NCBI RefSeq assembly: GCF_017303055.1
Contig: NZ_JAEKJT010000005.1
Coordinates: forward strand, 248,001-312,000
Length of the DNA stretch: 64,000 nt
Origin: Halomonas litopenaei
GTDB lineage: Bacteria; Pseudomonadota; Gammaproteobacteria; Pseudomonadales; Halomonadaceae
Reading direction: 5' to 3'
This document shows positions 18,308 to 27,939 of this stretch, in pieces. The notes beneath the pieces are model-generated. The model did no database searches, was not told the DNA's origin, and saw only the letters and a list, made by a program, of their open reading frames with translations. Each line of letters begins with the position of its first letter. Within the stretch, counting starts at the first letter, position 1. The position numbers and the translations under genes were made by a program.

Positions 18308-19618
18308 TTACTGAGGGGTGCGCTGGCTGATGACATTCAGCGCCTTGAGCAGGTTCAGGGCCTCGCCGAGCTGATAGTCTCCAGCCAGTCTGTCGCTCTG
18401 GTCGCTCCTGTCACGCTGGCTATCCTCGCCCAGGTGCCCTTGCAGGTCGGCTTCACGAATCCTCAAGCCGCTGCTTTCCGCGACCTCGAGTCGGCCCCGC
18501 ACGACTTCAACATCGGGCTCGATGCCCTGGGCCTGAATCGAGCGCCCGTTGGGGGTGTAGTAGAGCGCCGTGGTCAGCTTCAGCCCTTCTCCATTGCCGA
18601 GGGGCAGGATCTGCTGCACCGATCCCTTGCCGAAGCTCTCGGTGCCCATTACCACGCCGCGACGCTGGTCCTGCAGCGCGCCTGCCACGATCTCGGCGGC
18701 GGATGCGCTGCCACCGTTGATCAGGATGACCAGAGGCACGTCGGGCGCCACGGTGCGACGAGTGGCGGAGAAGCTCATGTCGCTGTCGGCCAAGCGCCCT
18801 TCGGTATAGACGATCAGGCCTCTGTCGAGGAAGGCGTCGGCCACGTCCACCGCTGATTGCAGTACGCCTCCAGGGTTATTGCGCAGGTCCAGCACGATAC
18901 CCGACTGGGCGCCCTCGTCCCGCAGCTCGGCCAGGGCATCTTCGACCTGCTCACCGGTGCGCGACTGGAACTGGCTGATGCGCAGATAGCCGTATCCGGG
19001 CTCCAGCACGTCGCTCTTCACGCTGTCGGTGCGGATGATCTCGCGAGACAGGGTGACTTCCCTTGGGGCTCCGTCGCCGGCACCCACCACGGTGAGGCGG
19101 ATGTCGGTACCTGGGTCACCGCGCATCATATCCACGGCTTCCTGCAGCGTCAGGCGGTCCGTCGGGGTGTCATCAATGCGCAGGATGGCATCGCGTGCTT
19201 CCAGGCCAGCCCGCTGGGCCGGCGTATCATCGATCGGTGTGATGACCGTGAGCTGGCCGTCGTCGAGCCCGACCTCGATGCCGATGCCGCCGAATTCGCC
19301 CTGGGTGGTCTCGCGCAGGTTGCGGAAGGCGTCCTCGTCCAGGTAACTGGAATGCGGGTCGAGCTCGGACAACATGCCGCGCATGGCATTCTTGAGCAGG
19401 GTGGCATCGTCGACTTCCTCGACATAGCCACGCTTGATCCGCTCGAAGACCTCCGAGAAGGCCTGTATTTCGTTGATCGGCAGCGCATCGTCGGCGCTGC
19501 TGGTCTGGGCCAGACTGGTGCCGGGCCAGGCCAGCAGGGCGGTGAGGCACCACGCCAGGCCGAGCCCGGTGACGGTCGCAGGGCGCGAGGGGCGATGTGC
19601 GGCTCGGTGTTGGAACAT
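18308..19618 (-). CDS. ctpA: C-terminal processing protease, S41 family
   Basis: Periplasmic serine protease with a PDZ domain, 436 residues. It has an N-terminal signal sequence (hydrophobic 17-35, ending around SLAQ). The PDZ domain (FGGIGIEVGLDDGQLTVITP) is at about 100-185. The catalytic Ser is in INGGSASAAEIVAG and the general-base Lys in TESFGKGSVQQ. ATG at 19618 has GGAG five bases upstream; the longer frame upstream is not conserved. It is the last gene of gpmI-envC-ctpA, a common gammaproteobacterial order. It may control turnover of cell-wall hydrolases, in keeping with the envC neighbour, but that is inference. Confidence 0.94.
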   Translation of the reverse strand: MFQHRAAHRPSRPATVTGLGLAWCLTALLAWPGTSLAQTSSADDALPINEIQAFSEVFERIKRGYVEEVDDATLLKNAMRGMLSELDPHSSYLDEDAFRNLRETTQGEFGGIGIEVGLDDGQLTVITPIDDTPAQRAGLEARDAILRIDDTPTDRLTLQEAVDMMRGDPGTDIRLTVVGAGDGAPREVTLSREIIRTDSVKSDVLEPGYGYLRISQFQSRTGEQVEDALAELRDEGAQSGIVLDLRNNPGGVLQSAVDVADAFLDRGLIVYTEGRLADSDMSFSATRRTVAPDVPLVILINGGSASAAEIVAGALQDQRRGVVMGTESFGKGSVQQILPLGNGEGLKLTTALYYTPNGRSIQAQGIEPDVEVVRGRLEVAESSGLRIREADLQGHLGEDSQRDRSDQSDRLAGDYQLGEALNLLKALNVISQRTPQ

Positions 19619-19688
19619 GCGGTCTCCGCTCGACGTAGGGGCAAGGTTCAAGCATAGCCCCAGGCAGGTGGTATGGAAATGGCAGGGA

Positions 19689-20975
19689 TCAGCGCCGCGC
19701 GATCCAGCCGCTGGGGTCAATCGGGCTGCCGCGTCGGCGGACCTCGAAGTACAGTCCGGGGGCGTCCCGGCCGCCGCTGACGCCAACGCGGCCAAGCACC
19801 TGGCCGCGCTCGACCCGGCTGCCGACGCTCGTCTCGAACTGCTGCAGGTGGGCATAGAGCGTCATTACCTGATCGCCGTGATCGATGATCAACAGATTGC
19901 CAAAGCCGCGCATCCAGTCGGCAAACACCACGCGCCCGGCATGCACTGCCTCGACAGCGGTGCCCGAGGCTGCCTGGATCAGGATGCCATTGCGGTGGAC
20001 GCCACGGGACTGGTGAAAACGGCTCAACATCATGCCCTGTACCGGCCATGGCAGATCGCCGCGAGTGCGCTCGATGGCGGTAGACGGGGGCGGTCGCTCC
20101 AGCCGGGTCATGGCCTCCTGTACGTCGCGCAGCACGCGTTCGGCGTGGGCCCTGTCCTGGTCGAGCGCTGCCAGGCGCGAGGCTTCGGTGTCATAACGCT
20201 GGTCCAGCTCGTTCACCAAGGCCTGGCGTTCCTGGCTCTGGCGGGCCAGGGACTGGCTGCGGGCTTCAACATCGGCCCTGAGCGCTGCAAGGCGCTGTGT
20301 GCGCTGCTCCAGCGCGTCCCGGTTCTCGTCCAGACGTCGGTTGAGCTGTGCCAGCAGATCCAGTCGCTGGTTGCGTGCCTCGGCCAGATGGTTGAGGTAG
20401 GCCTGCAGGCGGTCGAGCCGGGCAGGGTCGTCCTGATTCAGCAGCAGCTTCAGCTGTGGTGTGGTTCCCATGCGGTACAGCGCGTCCAATTGGCGAGCCA
20501 GGGCGGCCTGCTGCTGTTCGCGTTCCGCCTCCATCAGCTCTCGGCGTCTTTCCAGCTCGGCCATTTCCTGGTCGATATCCCGGCGCTCGGCCTGCAGCTC
20601 ATCCAGCTGTCGGTGGGTGTCGGCCAGGGCGGTTTCCACCTCACGCAGGTCAGCGCTGGCATCGTCGCGAGCGCTATCGGTGCTGGCCAGGCGCCGATTG
20701 GCCTCCTGAATGCGCTCACCGATGGCGTCCAGGGTGGCCTGGGCCTCGCGCTCATCGGGGCTGGCGAAGGCAGCGGGCAAGGCGGCCACCGTCATCCCGG
20801 TCAGCGGGGTAGGCAGACCGCCCAGCCACAGGGCGGCGGCAAGCAGAAACGTGCCGCAGCGGCCATGAGGCGTGCTTGCGAGGCCATGACGCCGCCTCGT
20901 GGGAGACGGCGTCATGGCTGAGCGTGCAAGGGCGGCGGGTCGGCCTTGACGAAAGGGTACGAAGAAGCGTCTCAC
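19689..20975 (-). CDS. envC: Murein hydrolase activator EnvC
   Basis: Periplasmic activator of amidases AmiA/AmiB at the division septum. The 428-residue protein has a hydrophobic export segment (about 40-70), a long coiled coil (75-290) and a C-terminal LytM domain (about 315-425). The zinc ligands of active M23 peptidases are absent ([15 protein letters not shown] lacks the Asp; [10 protein letters not shown] replaces the His-x-His), as expected for an EnvC-type non-catalytic LytM. The GTG start at 20975 overlaps the gpmI stop (GTGA), which suggests coupling. A later ATG at 20915 lies inside a perfect 12-bp inverted repeat (20883-20918). Confidence 0.92.
   Translation of the reverse strand: MRRFFVPFRQGRPAALARSAMTPSPTRRRHGLASTPHGRCGTFLLAAALWLGGLPTPLTGMTVAALPAAFASPDEREAQATLDAIGERIQEANRRLASTDSARDDASADLREVETALADTHRQLDELQAERRDIDQEMAELERRRELMEAEREQQQAALARQLDALYRMGTTPQLKLLLNQDDPARLDRLQAYLNHLAEARNQRLDLLAQLNRRLDENRDALEQRTQRLAALRADVEARSQSLARQSQERQALVNELDQRYDTEASRLAALDQDRAHAERVLRDVQEAMTRLERPPPSTAIERTRGDLPWPVQGMMLSRFHQSRGVHRNGILIQAASGTAVEAVHAGRVVFADWMRGFGNLLIIDHGDQVMTLYAHLQQFETSVGSRVERGQVLGRVGVSGGRDAPGLYFEVRRRGSPIDPSGWIARR
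20883..20918. repeat. Perfect 12-bp inverted repeat over the envC 5' coding region
   Basis: GCCATGACGCCG and CGGCGTCATGGC are separated by 12 bases. In envC mRNA this would fold into a stable stem about 60 bases after the GTG start and would bury the internal ATG at 20915. It could modulate envC translation or use of an internal start, or act as a pause site after gpmI. Confidence 0.6.
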
Positions 20976-22543
20976 GACAGTTCGATCAGCACCTCGCCGG
21001 TCATTTCCTCAGGCACGGTTTCGTTCATCATCGTCAGCAGGGTGGGAGCAAGATCGCACAGGCGCCCGCCATCCTTGAGCCGGGCCTCGCGGCTGCCGAC
21101 ATACACCAGTGGCACCGGGAAGGTGGTGTGGGCGGTCTGCGGGTTGCCTGTCTGCGGATGCACCATCTGTTCGGCGTTGCCGTGGTCGGCGGTGATCAGA
21201 CAGGCACCCCCCGCTCTCTCGATCGCCTCGACCACGCGGCCTACGCACTTGTCCACTGCCTCGATGGCGGCCTTGGCGGCGTTGAAGTCGCCGGTATGGC
21301 CGACCATGTCGCCGTTGGCGTAGTTGCAGATGATCAGGTCATAGCTGCCGCCATCGATGGCCTCGACCAGGGTGTCGGTCAGCTCAAAGGCGCTCATCTC
21401 GGGCTTTTCGTCGTAGGTCTTGACGTCCTGGGGGGAAGGAATCAGAGCGCGCTTCTCACCTTCGAATTCCTGCTCGCGGCCGCCGGAGAAGAAAAACGTC
21501 ACGTGGGCGTACTTTTCGGTCTCGGCGATACGCAGCTGGGTCTTGCCGCGACGCTCCATCACCTCACCCAGGGTGTTGGTCAGGTCTGCGGGCGGGAAGG
21601 CCGAGGGAGCGGGAATGTCTGCCGCGTACTGGGTCAGCATGACCAGACCATCGGCGGCCAGCGTCGGCCGTGCTTGACGGTTGAAGCCGTCGAAGTCCTC
21701 GAGCACAAAGGCGCGGGTGAGTTCGCGGGCGCGATCGGCGCGGAAATTGAGGAACAGCAGGGCGTCACCATCGTTGACGGTGACGGCCTCGCCGTTGGGC
21801 CGCACGCTGGTAGCGGCCACAAACTCGTCGGTTTCACCACGTTCGTAGGCGGCGGCGAGACCCGCTTCGGCACTTTCGGCCTGCTGCTCGCCGTGGCCTT
21901 CGGTAATCAGGCGGTAGGCCTTTTCCACTCGCTCCCAGCGGTTGTCACGGTCCATCGCGAAGTAGCGACCGATGATCGACGCCACATAGCCGTTATCTTT
22001 GCCCACCAGCTCAGCGAGCTTGGCGTTGGCGCGCTCGATTGACGCCTGGGCGCTCTTGGGCGCTGTGTCGCGGCCGTCCAGGAAACCGTGCAGGTAAATG
22101 CGTGTGGCGCCGCGGCGGGCGGCCATCTCGGCGATGGCCAGCAGGTGGTCCTCGTGGCTATGTACGCCACCAGGGGAAAGTAGCCCCAACAGATGGACGG
22201 CCTTGCCGGCACTGACGGCAGCGTCGATCGGTGCGGTCAGAACGACATTGTGGTCGATCTCACCGTCCTCGATGGCCTTGGTGATGCGGGTAAAGTCCTG
22301 ATAGACGATACGCCCGGCACCCAGGTTCATATGGCCGACCTCTGAGTTACCCATCTGGCCGTCCGGCAGGCCCACATGGCGCCCATCGGTGTGGATCAGC
22401 GTGTGGGGACGCTCCTTCCACAGGCGGTCCATATGAGGAGTGTCGGCGGCGGCAACGGCATTGGACGCGGTATCTTCGTTGTGTCCGTAGCCGTCGAGAA
22501 TGATCAGCGCCACCGGGCGCGGTGCGGTCGCAGTGTCCGTCAT
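20972..22543 (-). CDS. gpmI: 2,3-bisphosphoglycerate-independent phosphoglycerate mutase
   Basis: Glycolytic enzyme interconverting 3- and 2-phosphoglycerate with two Mn ions. It is 523 residues, alkaline-phosphatase superfamily. Seen: [18 protein letters not shown] with the metal Asp, the catalytic Ser67 in [32 protein letters not shown], and [11 protein letters not shown] with metal ligands near the C-terminus. Heads the operon gpmI-envC-ctpA; envC overlaps its stop by four bases. Confidence 0.97.
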   Translation of the reverse strand: MTDTATAPRPVALIILDGYGHNEDTASNAVAAADTPHMDRLWKERPHTLIHTDGRHVGLPDGQMGNSEVGHMNLGAGRIVYQDFTRITKAIEDGEIDHNVVLTAPIDAAVSAGKAVHLLGLLSPGGVHSHEDHLLAIAEMAARRGATRIYLHGFLDGRDTAPKSAQASIERANAKLAELVGKDNGYVASIIGRYFAMDRDNRWERVEKAYRLITEGHGEQQAESAEAGLAAAYERGETDEFVAATSVRPNGEAVTVNDGDALLFLNFRADRARELTRAFVLEDFDGFNRQARPTLAADGLVMLTQYAADIPAPSAFPPADLTNTLGEVMERRGKTQLRIAETEKYAHVTFFFSGGREQEFEGEKRALIPSPQDVKTYDEKPEMSAFELTDTLVEAIDGGSYDLIICNYANGDMVGHTGDFNAAKAAIEAVDKCVGRVVEAIERAGGACLITADHGNAEQMVHPQTGNPQTAHTTFPVPLVYVGSREARLKDGGRLCDLAPTLLTMMNETVPEEMTGEVLIELS

Positions 22544-22979
22544 GAGGAATAGCCTCTAGCTCAAGGTGACCTCGCCCGGCATCCTTCTCTGTGGTCATCG
22601 CGGTGGATGACGGGGGATGTCCTGGGGTGTCGTGAATTAACGCTGGTGCCTGGCGTTGCGGGAAGCGTGCAGCATGGCATGCCAAACGTCGCTGACGGGC
22701 TTATGGCGTAGGCGAACGGGCTCGCGACACGAACTTCCTTGCGGCATCATATCGCACGCTGGCGTCAAGCGTCATTGCCCCGAGGGGGCACTGACCGCGA
22801 GGCATCAGCGCTGAGTCGTGTATACTGGCCGCCCCGCGGCGGTCAGGGGAGACGCAGGCTATGCTGGCGTGCTTCCCTGGCGGTGATCGAGCGCTTCGCA
22901 GGTGGTGTCTGACCCCGCGCCTTGATCCTGCGCCCCAGGCCTTCACCATCTTTGCATCCGACAAGAGTTAGCCGAGCCC
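22544..22979. other. Intergenic region between divergent gpmI and yibN, 436 bp
   Basis: No gene is supported. It must hold both divergent promoters. TATACT at 22821-22826 preceded by GTG is a plausible -10 for yibN-secB-rsmE, though no good -35 stands at the right distance. Several G/C hairpins (for example CCGCCCCGCGGCGG around 22830) lie in the yibN leader. Confidence 0.45.
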
Positions 22980-23402
22980 ATGATCGATCAGCTGTTCGAA
23001 TTTGTGCAGAACCATCCGCTGCTGGTGGCGGCCTTCCTGGCCGTGCTGACGGCCTGGCTGCTGTATGAGCTGCGCAATGCCAATGCCGGTGGCGTCACGA
23101 CCAGTGAGGCCACTCAGATGGTCAACCGCGAGGACGCCGTGATCCTCGACGTGCGCGACAAGAACGACTTCAAGGCAGGGCATATTGCCGGTGCGCGCAA
23201 TATCCCCCAGAGCAACCTCGACAATCGCCTTAACGAGCTCGACAAGGTCAAGTCATCGCCCATCGTAGTGGTGTGCAAGCATGGCCAGAGCTCTGGCGCC
23301 GTAGCGGCCAAGCTGAAAAAAGCCGGTTTCGAGCGTGTGTTCAAGCTCAAGGGTGGCATGACCCAGTGGCAGACCGATAACCTGCCCATCGTCAAGAAAT
23401 GA
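22980..23402 (+). CDS. yibN: Membrane-anchored rhodanese-like protein YibN
   Basis: A 140-residue protein with one N-terminal transmembrane segment (about 14-31) and a single rhodanese domain. ILDVRDKNDFKAGHIAGARN and the active-site loop VVCKHGQSSGA (Cys99) are present, so it may bind sulfur as persulfide. The order gpmI / yibN-(grxC)-secB is conserved in Gammaproteobacteria; grxC is absent here. The precise substrate is not known. Confidence 0.92.
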   Translation: MIDQLFEFVQNHPLLVAAFLAVLTAWLLYELRNANAGGVTTSEATQMVNREDAVILDVRDKNDFKAGHIAGARNIPQSNLDNRLNELDKVKSSPIVVVCKHGQSSGAVAAKLKKAGFERVFKLKGGMTQWQTDNLPIVKK

Positions 23403-23446
23403 TCGCCCGCACTGATTTCTGATTACCCGTTTCAAGGATTTTTACC

Positions 23447-23980
23447 ATGGCAGATGACAACAACCAGAACGCCGGTGCCCAGGCCGCCGGTCAGCAGGAT
23501 CAGGAAAAGCCGCAGGTGCAGTTTTCTCTGCAGCGCATCTACGTGAAGGACATCTCCTTCGAAGCGCCCAACTCCCCAGGCGTCTTTGGCCAGCCGTTCA
23601 AGCCGAAGGTCGGACTTGACCTGGATACGCGCAGCGCCAAGGTCAGCGAGGGTCTGTACGAGGTGGTGATCAAGGTGACCGCCCAGGTGACCCACAGCGA
23701 GAGCGGCACCACCTGCTTCCTCGCCGAGATCGAGCAGGCTGGCCTGTTCCGCATCACGGGTATCGAAGGCGACCAGCTGGACCACACCCTGGGTGCTTTC
23801 TGCCCCAATGTGCTGTTCCCGTATGCTCGCGAGTGTGTTGACAGCCTGGTCAACCGCGGTGGTTTCCCGCCGCTGATGCTGGCGCCGGTCAACTTCGAAG
23901 CACTGTACGCCCAGAAGAAGCGTCGCGAAGCCGAGCAGCAAGGTGCGGCTCAGGGCGAACAGGCGCCGACCGCTCACTGA
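23447..23980 (+). CDS. secB: Protein-export chaperone SecB
   Basis: Tetrameric cytosolic chaperone that delivers unfolded precursors to SecA. It is 177 residues with [58 protein letters not shown] and [10 protein letters not shown]. An acidic, Gln-rich N-terminal extension precedes the fold and a Glu/Gln-rich tail ends it. The stop overlaps the rsmE start by one base (TGATG). Confidence 0.97.
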   Translation: MADDNNQNAGAQAAGQQDQEKPQVQFSLQRIYVKDISFEAPNSPGVFGQPFKPKVGLDLDTRSAKVSEGLYEVVIKVTAQVTHSESGTTCFLAEIEQAGLFRITGIEGDQLDHTLGAFCPNVLFPYARECVDSLVNRGGFPPLMLAPVNFEALYAQKKRREAEQQGAAQGEQAPTAH

Positions 23981-24720
23981 TGAGCGATATCGCCTTCCGG
24001 GGCCCCCGCATTCACGTCGCCGCCGCGCTTGTCGCTGGCGGCGACGTCGTTCTGCCCGAAGGAGCCGCGCGACATGTGGGGCGCGTACTGCGGCTCAAGC
24101 CAGGCGATTCGCTGGTGCTGTTCGATGGCCAAGGCCAGGAGGCTTGCGCCAGCATCGCTGAGGCCGACCGAAAGAAAGTAAGCGTTCACATACGTGAGGT
24201 TAGAGACGGTAGCGGCGAGTCGCCCCTGTCGGTTCACCTTGGCCAGGCGATCTCCAAGGGGGATCGGATGGACTATGCCATCCAGAAGGCGGTCGAGCTT
24301 GGAGCAGCGGCGATCACGCCGTTGTACACCGAGCACGGTGATGTGCGTCTGAAGGGGGAGCGCGAGGCCAAGAAGCTGGCGCATTGGCAAGCCGTGGCGG
24401 TCAGTGCCTGTGAGCAGTGCGGGCGGGCCACGGTGCCCCCGGTACATGAGCCTCAGACACTGGAGCACTGGCTTGGCCAGCGCGATGAGCCGCTGAAACT
24501 GGTGCTGCACCCCGGTACGCCTGGGGTCCTCGATCGCGTTGACGCCGTCGACCGCGCCTGTGTGCTGATCGGCCCGGAAGGCGGCCTGTCCCTCACCGAG
24601 GTTGAGGCAGCGAGCGCCAAGGGGTTCGCTGCCCTCACGCTGGGACCACGCATCCTGCGTACCGAAACCGCCCCAGTGGTGGCATTGACCCTGCTTCAAT
24701 CGAGGTTTGGGGATATGTGA
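23980..24720 (+). CDS. rsmE: 16S rRNA (uracil(1498)-N(3))-methyltransferase
   Basis: SPOUT methyltransferase for m3U1498 of 16S rRNA. The 246-residue protein has an N-terminal PUA-like part (RHVGRVLRLKPGDSLVLFDG) and a C-terminal trefoil-knot SAM site (VLIGPEGGLSLTEVEAA, LTLGPRILRTETAPVVAL). It is coupled to secB by a one-base overlap and followed by a clear terminator. In E. coli the next gene is gshB; here the catabolic insert intervenes. Confidence 0.95.
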   Translation: MSDIAFRGPRIHVAAALVAGGDVVLPEGAARHVGRVLRLKPGDSLVLFDGQGQEACASIAEADRKKVSVHIREVRDGSGESPLSVHLGQAISKGDRMDYAIQKAVELGAAAITPLYTEHGDVRLKGEREAKKLAHWQAVAVSACEQCGRATVPPVHEPQTLEHWLGQRDEPLKLVLHPGTPGVLDRVDAVDRACVLIGPEGGLSLTEVEAASAKGFAALTLGPRILRTETAPVVALTLLQSRFGDM

Positions 24721-24791
24721 GCGCTCACTATTGTCGAGCGTACTGCGCTCTCTCGACTGCCTTGATCCGGCACCCTGATCCGCACCCTGTG

Positions 24792-24829
24792 AAAGGCCCG
24801 GCCTCTATTTCGAGGCGTCGGGCCTTTTT
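24792..24829. terminator. Rho-independent terminator, bidirectional
   Basis: AAAGGCCCGGCCTC-TATTTC-GAGGCGTCGGGCCTTTTT is a strong stem with an A-tract on one side and a T-tract on the other. It can serve rsmE (plus) and the ldh end of the tct operon (minus). It marks the left boundary of the catabolic insert. Confidence 0.9.
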
Positions 24830-24891
24830 CGTTTGGCGGCAAAGCTCCGTTCAGTTGCATCTCGCGCAGCTTTGTAGCGAGCCTCGATGGC

Positions 24892-25944
24892 TCAGGCGTC
24901 AAGTGTTCCTTTCAGTGACGAGTTGTCGATGGCGCTGCGAAGCTCTGCGACCACTTCGTCGGGGAGCGGGATGCCTTGATCGAGAAACTCGGTGCGACGC
25001 CTGAGTCCCGATTGGCCAGGCAGTCGCACAGGACGTTCGGGGTCAATGGGCTTGGCGTGCAGACAGGCTTCCACCAGGTGGTCGGTTTCGTCGAGAAAAT
25101 CACTGCTCCCCGCAAATAGCTCCGGATCGATCACTATGACGGTCACCGAGGCCCCCCATCCGCTTGGGTCGTCCTTGCGTCCGAAACCGCCAAGGGCCGA
25201 GGTCAGTGCCTCGACCATCAATCCCATGGCAAAGCCCTTATGGCCAAATTCACTCCCCCCAAGCGGGAGAATGCTGCCCTGAGGATCCGTGAAGTAGTCA
25301 GCGGGATTATCGCTGACACTCCCCTGGTTGCTGAGAATGACCGGATGAGCGAGTCGTGAGCCTTCGGCCCTGGCCTTGGCCACGCTGCCGTTGGTGACGG
25401 TGGACATGCTGACATCGAGCATGATCGGCTGGACCCGGCTCGGGATACCCATGGCGATCGGGTTCGGTGTGTAGACGGGGTCGAGCCCCCCGTATGGTGC
25501 TACCGACTTTACCGCCGGGTCAGACGTCATGATGATTGGCATCAGCCCCTGGTCGATAAAGGGCTTCAGATAGGAGGCCAGGCAGGCAATGTGGTGGGAC
25601 CGTTTGATGCTGACAATACCGATCCCCGACGCCCTGGCCGCATCTGCACTTTGCTCAAGCGCCTTCTGCACCAGGTAAGGTCCGAGGATATAGTGCCCGT
25701 CGTAGGCCGCCGCCACAGGGCTGATCTGACGGGATTCCAGCAGTGACGCATCACCACGCGCATGGCCGGACTTCAAGTCCTTTAGATAGCCGTTGGCCAG
25801 TTTCACGCCGTGGGTATGGTGTCCCAGCAGGTCCCCCTCGATAAGGATGGCGCTGGTCGTTCGGCTGACCTCTTCGGATGCGCCGGCTTCTCTGAAAAGT
25901 GTCACCAGGACATCTTCCAACCACGGTGTCGTATAGCGTCTCAT
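24892..25944 (-). CDS. Ldh/MDH-family NAD(P)-dependent oxidoreductase
   Basis: A 350-residue member of the malate/L-lactate/ureidoglycolate dehydrogenase family, which reduces or oxidises 2-oxo or 2-hydroxy acids with NAD(P). Seen: the signature IEGDLLGHHTHGV (35-47) with the catalytic His near 45, and SIKRSHHIACLASYLKPF in place of the usual (S)NHFG. YTPNPIAMGIPS and LGGSEFGHKGFAMGLMVEAL complete the family pattern. ATG at 25944 overlaps the tctA stop (ATGA), so it is the last gene of tctC-tctB-tctA-ldh. Substrate is not predictable beyond a hydroxy/oxo acid that the linked transporter might import. Confidence 0.88.
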   Translation of the reverse strand: MRRYTTPWLEDVLVTLFREAGASEEVSRTTSAILIEGDLLGHHTHGVKLANGYLKDLKSGHARGDASLLESRQISPVAAAYDGHYILGPYLVQKALEQSADAARASGIGIVSIKRSHHIACLASYLKPFIDQGLMPIIMTSDPAVKSVAPYGGLDPVYTPNPIAMGIPSRVQPIMLDVSMSTVTNGSVAKARAEGSRLAHPVILSNQGSVSDNPADYFTDPQGSILPLGGSEFGHKGFAMGLMVEALTSALGGFGRKDDPSGWGASVTVIVIDPELFAGSSDFLDETDHLVEACLHAKPIDPERPVRLPGQSGLRRRTEFLDQGIPLPDEVVAELRSAIDNSSLKGTLDA

Positions 25945-27455
25945 GATAATTCCTGTGCCTTGTTGGAGTTGGCGTTCTTGAACTTCTTGTAGGCCACGGT
26001 CAGCAATGGTGACAGCCACAGCAGAATGACGAGGGCGCCCAGCCCTGCGCTGATCGGGCGTGAAAAGAAGGCCAGCAGGTCACCATTACTCTTGAGCATG
26101 GAGCTCATGAAGTTGTTTTCCAGGGTGGTGCCTAACACCAGCCCCAGGATGGCGGGCGCCATTGGGAAATCGCATCTCGCCAGGATTGATGCCACCGCGC
26201 CGATAATAAGCATGATCCATACATCAGTAATCGAATTATTGATCGAAAATGCGCCAACGATGCAGAAGCAAAGAATAATCGGCATAAGTACCTTCCTTGG
26301 CGTGAGGATAAATACTTTTGCAGACCTTATTGCGGCATAGCCAATAGGAAGCATCACCAGGTTAGCCAGGAAAAAAACGACAAATAGTGCATAGATCAAC
26401 CCACTGCCATCCATGAAAATAGTCGGTCCGGGGTTCATGCCTTTCATATACAGCACCCCGATGACGATAGCCGTGATGGAGTCTCCGGGTATGCCGAACA
26501 CCAAAGCCGGCACCCAGGCGCCGCTGATGCCCGAGTTGTTCGCCGAGCTGGCATCGACAATGCCTTCAATATGGCCTGTTCCGTATGCGTCTTTTTGCTT
26601 CGAGCGACCTTTGCCGACGGCGTAGGAAATCCAGGCGGCTATATCGGCTCCGGCGCCGGGGAGCGCCCCGATCAGGGTGCCGATCGACCCTCCGCGAAAC
26701 ATGTTGGGCCAGTAGGCCTTCAGGTGGCCTGGAACCTGGGTGAAGACACTATCCTTGGAAAGCGACGGCATGGCCTTACCATCACCACGTGATCCATAGA
26801 ACAGCATCAACTCGTTGAGCGCGAACATGCCGATCATGACCGGTATGAAGTTGATTCCGGCCATAAGATCCGGGATGCCGAAGGTAAAGCGGGGAGCACC
26901 ACTCATCATGTCCAGCCCGACAGTGGACAAGAGAAGACCGATCATCAATGACAGGAAGGCTTTTACCCTGGAGCCAATAGCGATAAATATCGAGCAGCTC
27001 AATCCCAGCAAGGCCAGCCAGAAATATTCAAATGAACTGAACTGAAGAGCGACCTCAGCTAGCGAAGGAGACACGAAAACTAGAATGATGGTGCCGAAAA
27101 TTCCACCAAATACCGAGCAAACCAGGTTGACGCCAAGGGTCTCCCTGGCCCGTCCGGACCGTGCCAGAAGGTGGGAATCACCTACATAGGCCGCAGATGA
27201 TGGCGTGCCAGGAATATTCAAATAGGTGGCGGGTATGTCGCCGGAGAATATCGCCATGGCAGATGTGGTCACGATCGCTGCGATCGCCGGGACCGGATCC
27301 ATGTAAAAGGTGATCGGCACCAGTAATGCTACCGCCATGGTAGCGGTAAGACCTGGCACGGCTCCGACGAAAACACCAAAGACGGAAGCAGCTAAAATGA
27401 CGAGCAAGGTCTCGACATTGAAGACTAGTTGTAACCCTAGAAGAATGGTATCCAT
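25941..27455 (-). CDS. tctA: Tripartite tricarboxylate transporter, large permease TctA
   Basis: A 504-residue inner-membrane permease with 10-12 hydrophobic segments. The TctA signatures are present: FVGAVPGLTATMAVALLVP near the N-terminus, YLNIPGTPSSAAYVGDSHLL, and the inverted-repeat copy FRGGSIGTLIGALPGAGADI with a second PGDS motif (GIPGDSITAIVIG). Acts with TctB and the periplasmic TctC. It begins three bases after the tctB stop and its TGA overlaps the ldh start. Confidence 0.95.
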   Translation of the reverse strand: MDTILLGLQLVFNVETLLVILAASVFGVFVGAVPGLTATMAVALLVPITFYMDPVPAIAAIVTTSAMAIFSGDIPATYLNIPGTPSSAAYVGDSHLLARSGRARETLGVNLVCSVFGGIFGTIILVFVSPSLAEVALQFSSFEYFWLALLGLSCSIFIAIGSRVKAFLSLMIGLLLSTVGLDMMSGAPRFTFGIPDLMAGINFIPVMIGMFALNELMLFYGSRGDGKAMPSLSKDSVFTQVPGHLKAYWPNMFRGGSIGTLIGALPGAGADIAAWISYAVGKGRSKQKDAYGTGHIEGIVDASSANNSGISGAWVPALVFGIPGDSITAIVIGVLYMKGMNPGPTIFMDGSGLIYALFVVFFLANLVMLPIGYAAIRSAKVFILTPRKVLMPIILCFCIVGAFSINNSITDVWIMLIIGAVASILARCDFPMAPAILGLVLGTTLENNFMSSMLKSNGDLLAFFSRPISAGLGALVILLWLSPLLTVAYKKFKNANSNKAQELS

Positions 27456-27458
27456 GAC

Positions 27459-27929
27459 TTATCCCCAGAATCTCATCAACCCTTCGGGAAGGGGAATCAG
27501 TAGGTAGGTGGAGAAAATAAAATAGATGATTAGCGAGGCGAGGATAGACACGACCAAGGAAAGAAGAAGTGATGCCTTCCGGAAAAGCATCAGGGCGAAA
27601 ATACCAATGGCGAGGCTAACCGCTGCGCCCAGGAATTCGCTGGTGATAATATAAAAGACAATCATCACGCAGGGCAGAAGTGACGCCAAGAGCGGCCGGA
27701 TTTGAAGCAGTCTGTCCCTTTCCGCAGCATTGGCGGCATACTGCGCCTTTAAAACGGGAACCTGCTTTGCCGACAGGAACAAACCACCTATAAGAAACCC
27801 TCCCCCAATGAGGGAGGGAAACAGAGATGGCCCAAATTGCAGGCTAGCCATCGTCGGGTACTGTCGGGCTACATAGATGACGATGCAGCCAGACAACATG
27901 AAGGCTAGCCCCAAGATGAAATCTCTCAT
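27459..27929 (-). CDS. tctB: Tripartite tricarboxylate transporter, small permease TctB
   Basis: A 156-residue membrane protein with four hydrophobic segments (about 3-20, 38-54, 85-105, 115-145), weakly conserved as usual for TctB. The position between tctC and tctA is standard. The DNA is AT-rich compared with the flanking housekeeping genes (28 G/C of 60 bases at 27481-27540). Confidence 0.88.
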   Translation of the reverse strand: MRDFILGLAFMLSGCIVIYVARQYPTMASLQFGPSLFPSLIGGGFLIGGLFLSAKQVPVLKAQYAANAAERDRLLQIRPLLASLLPCVMIVFYIITSEFLGAAVSLAIGIFALMLFRKASLLLSLVVSILASLIIYFIFSTYLLIPLPEGLMRFWG

Positions 27930-27939
27930 CTAACAATCC

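Noticed and set aside
19434..22042. Large plus-strand frames at 19434-20921 and 20876-22042
   Set aside because: They are antisense to ctpA/envC and gpmI, which are well supported; composition is that of shadow frames.
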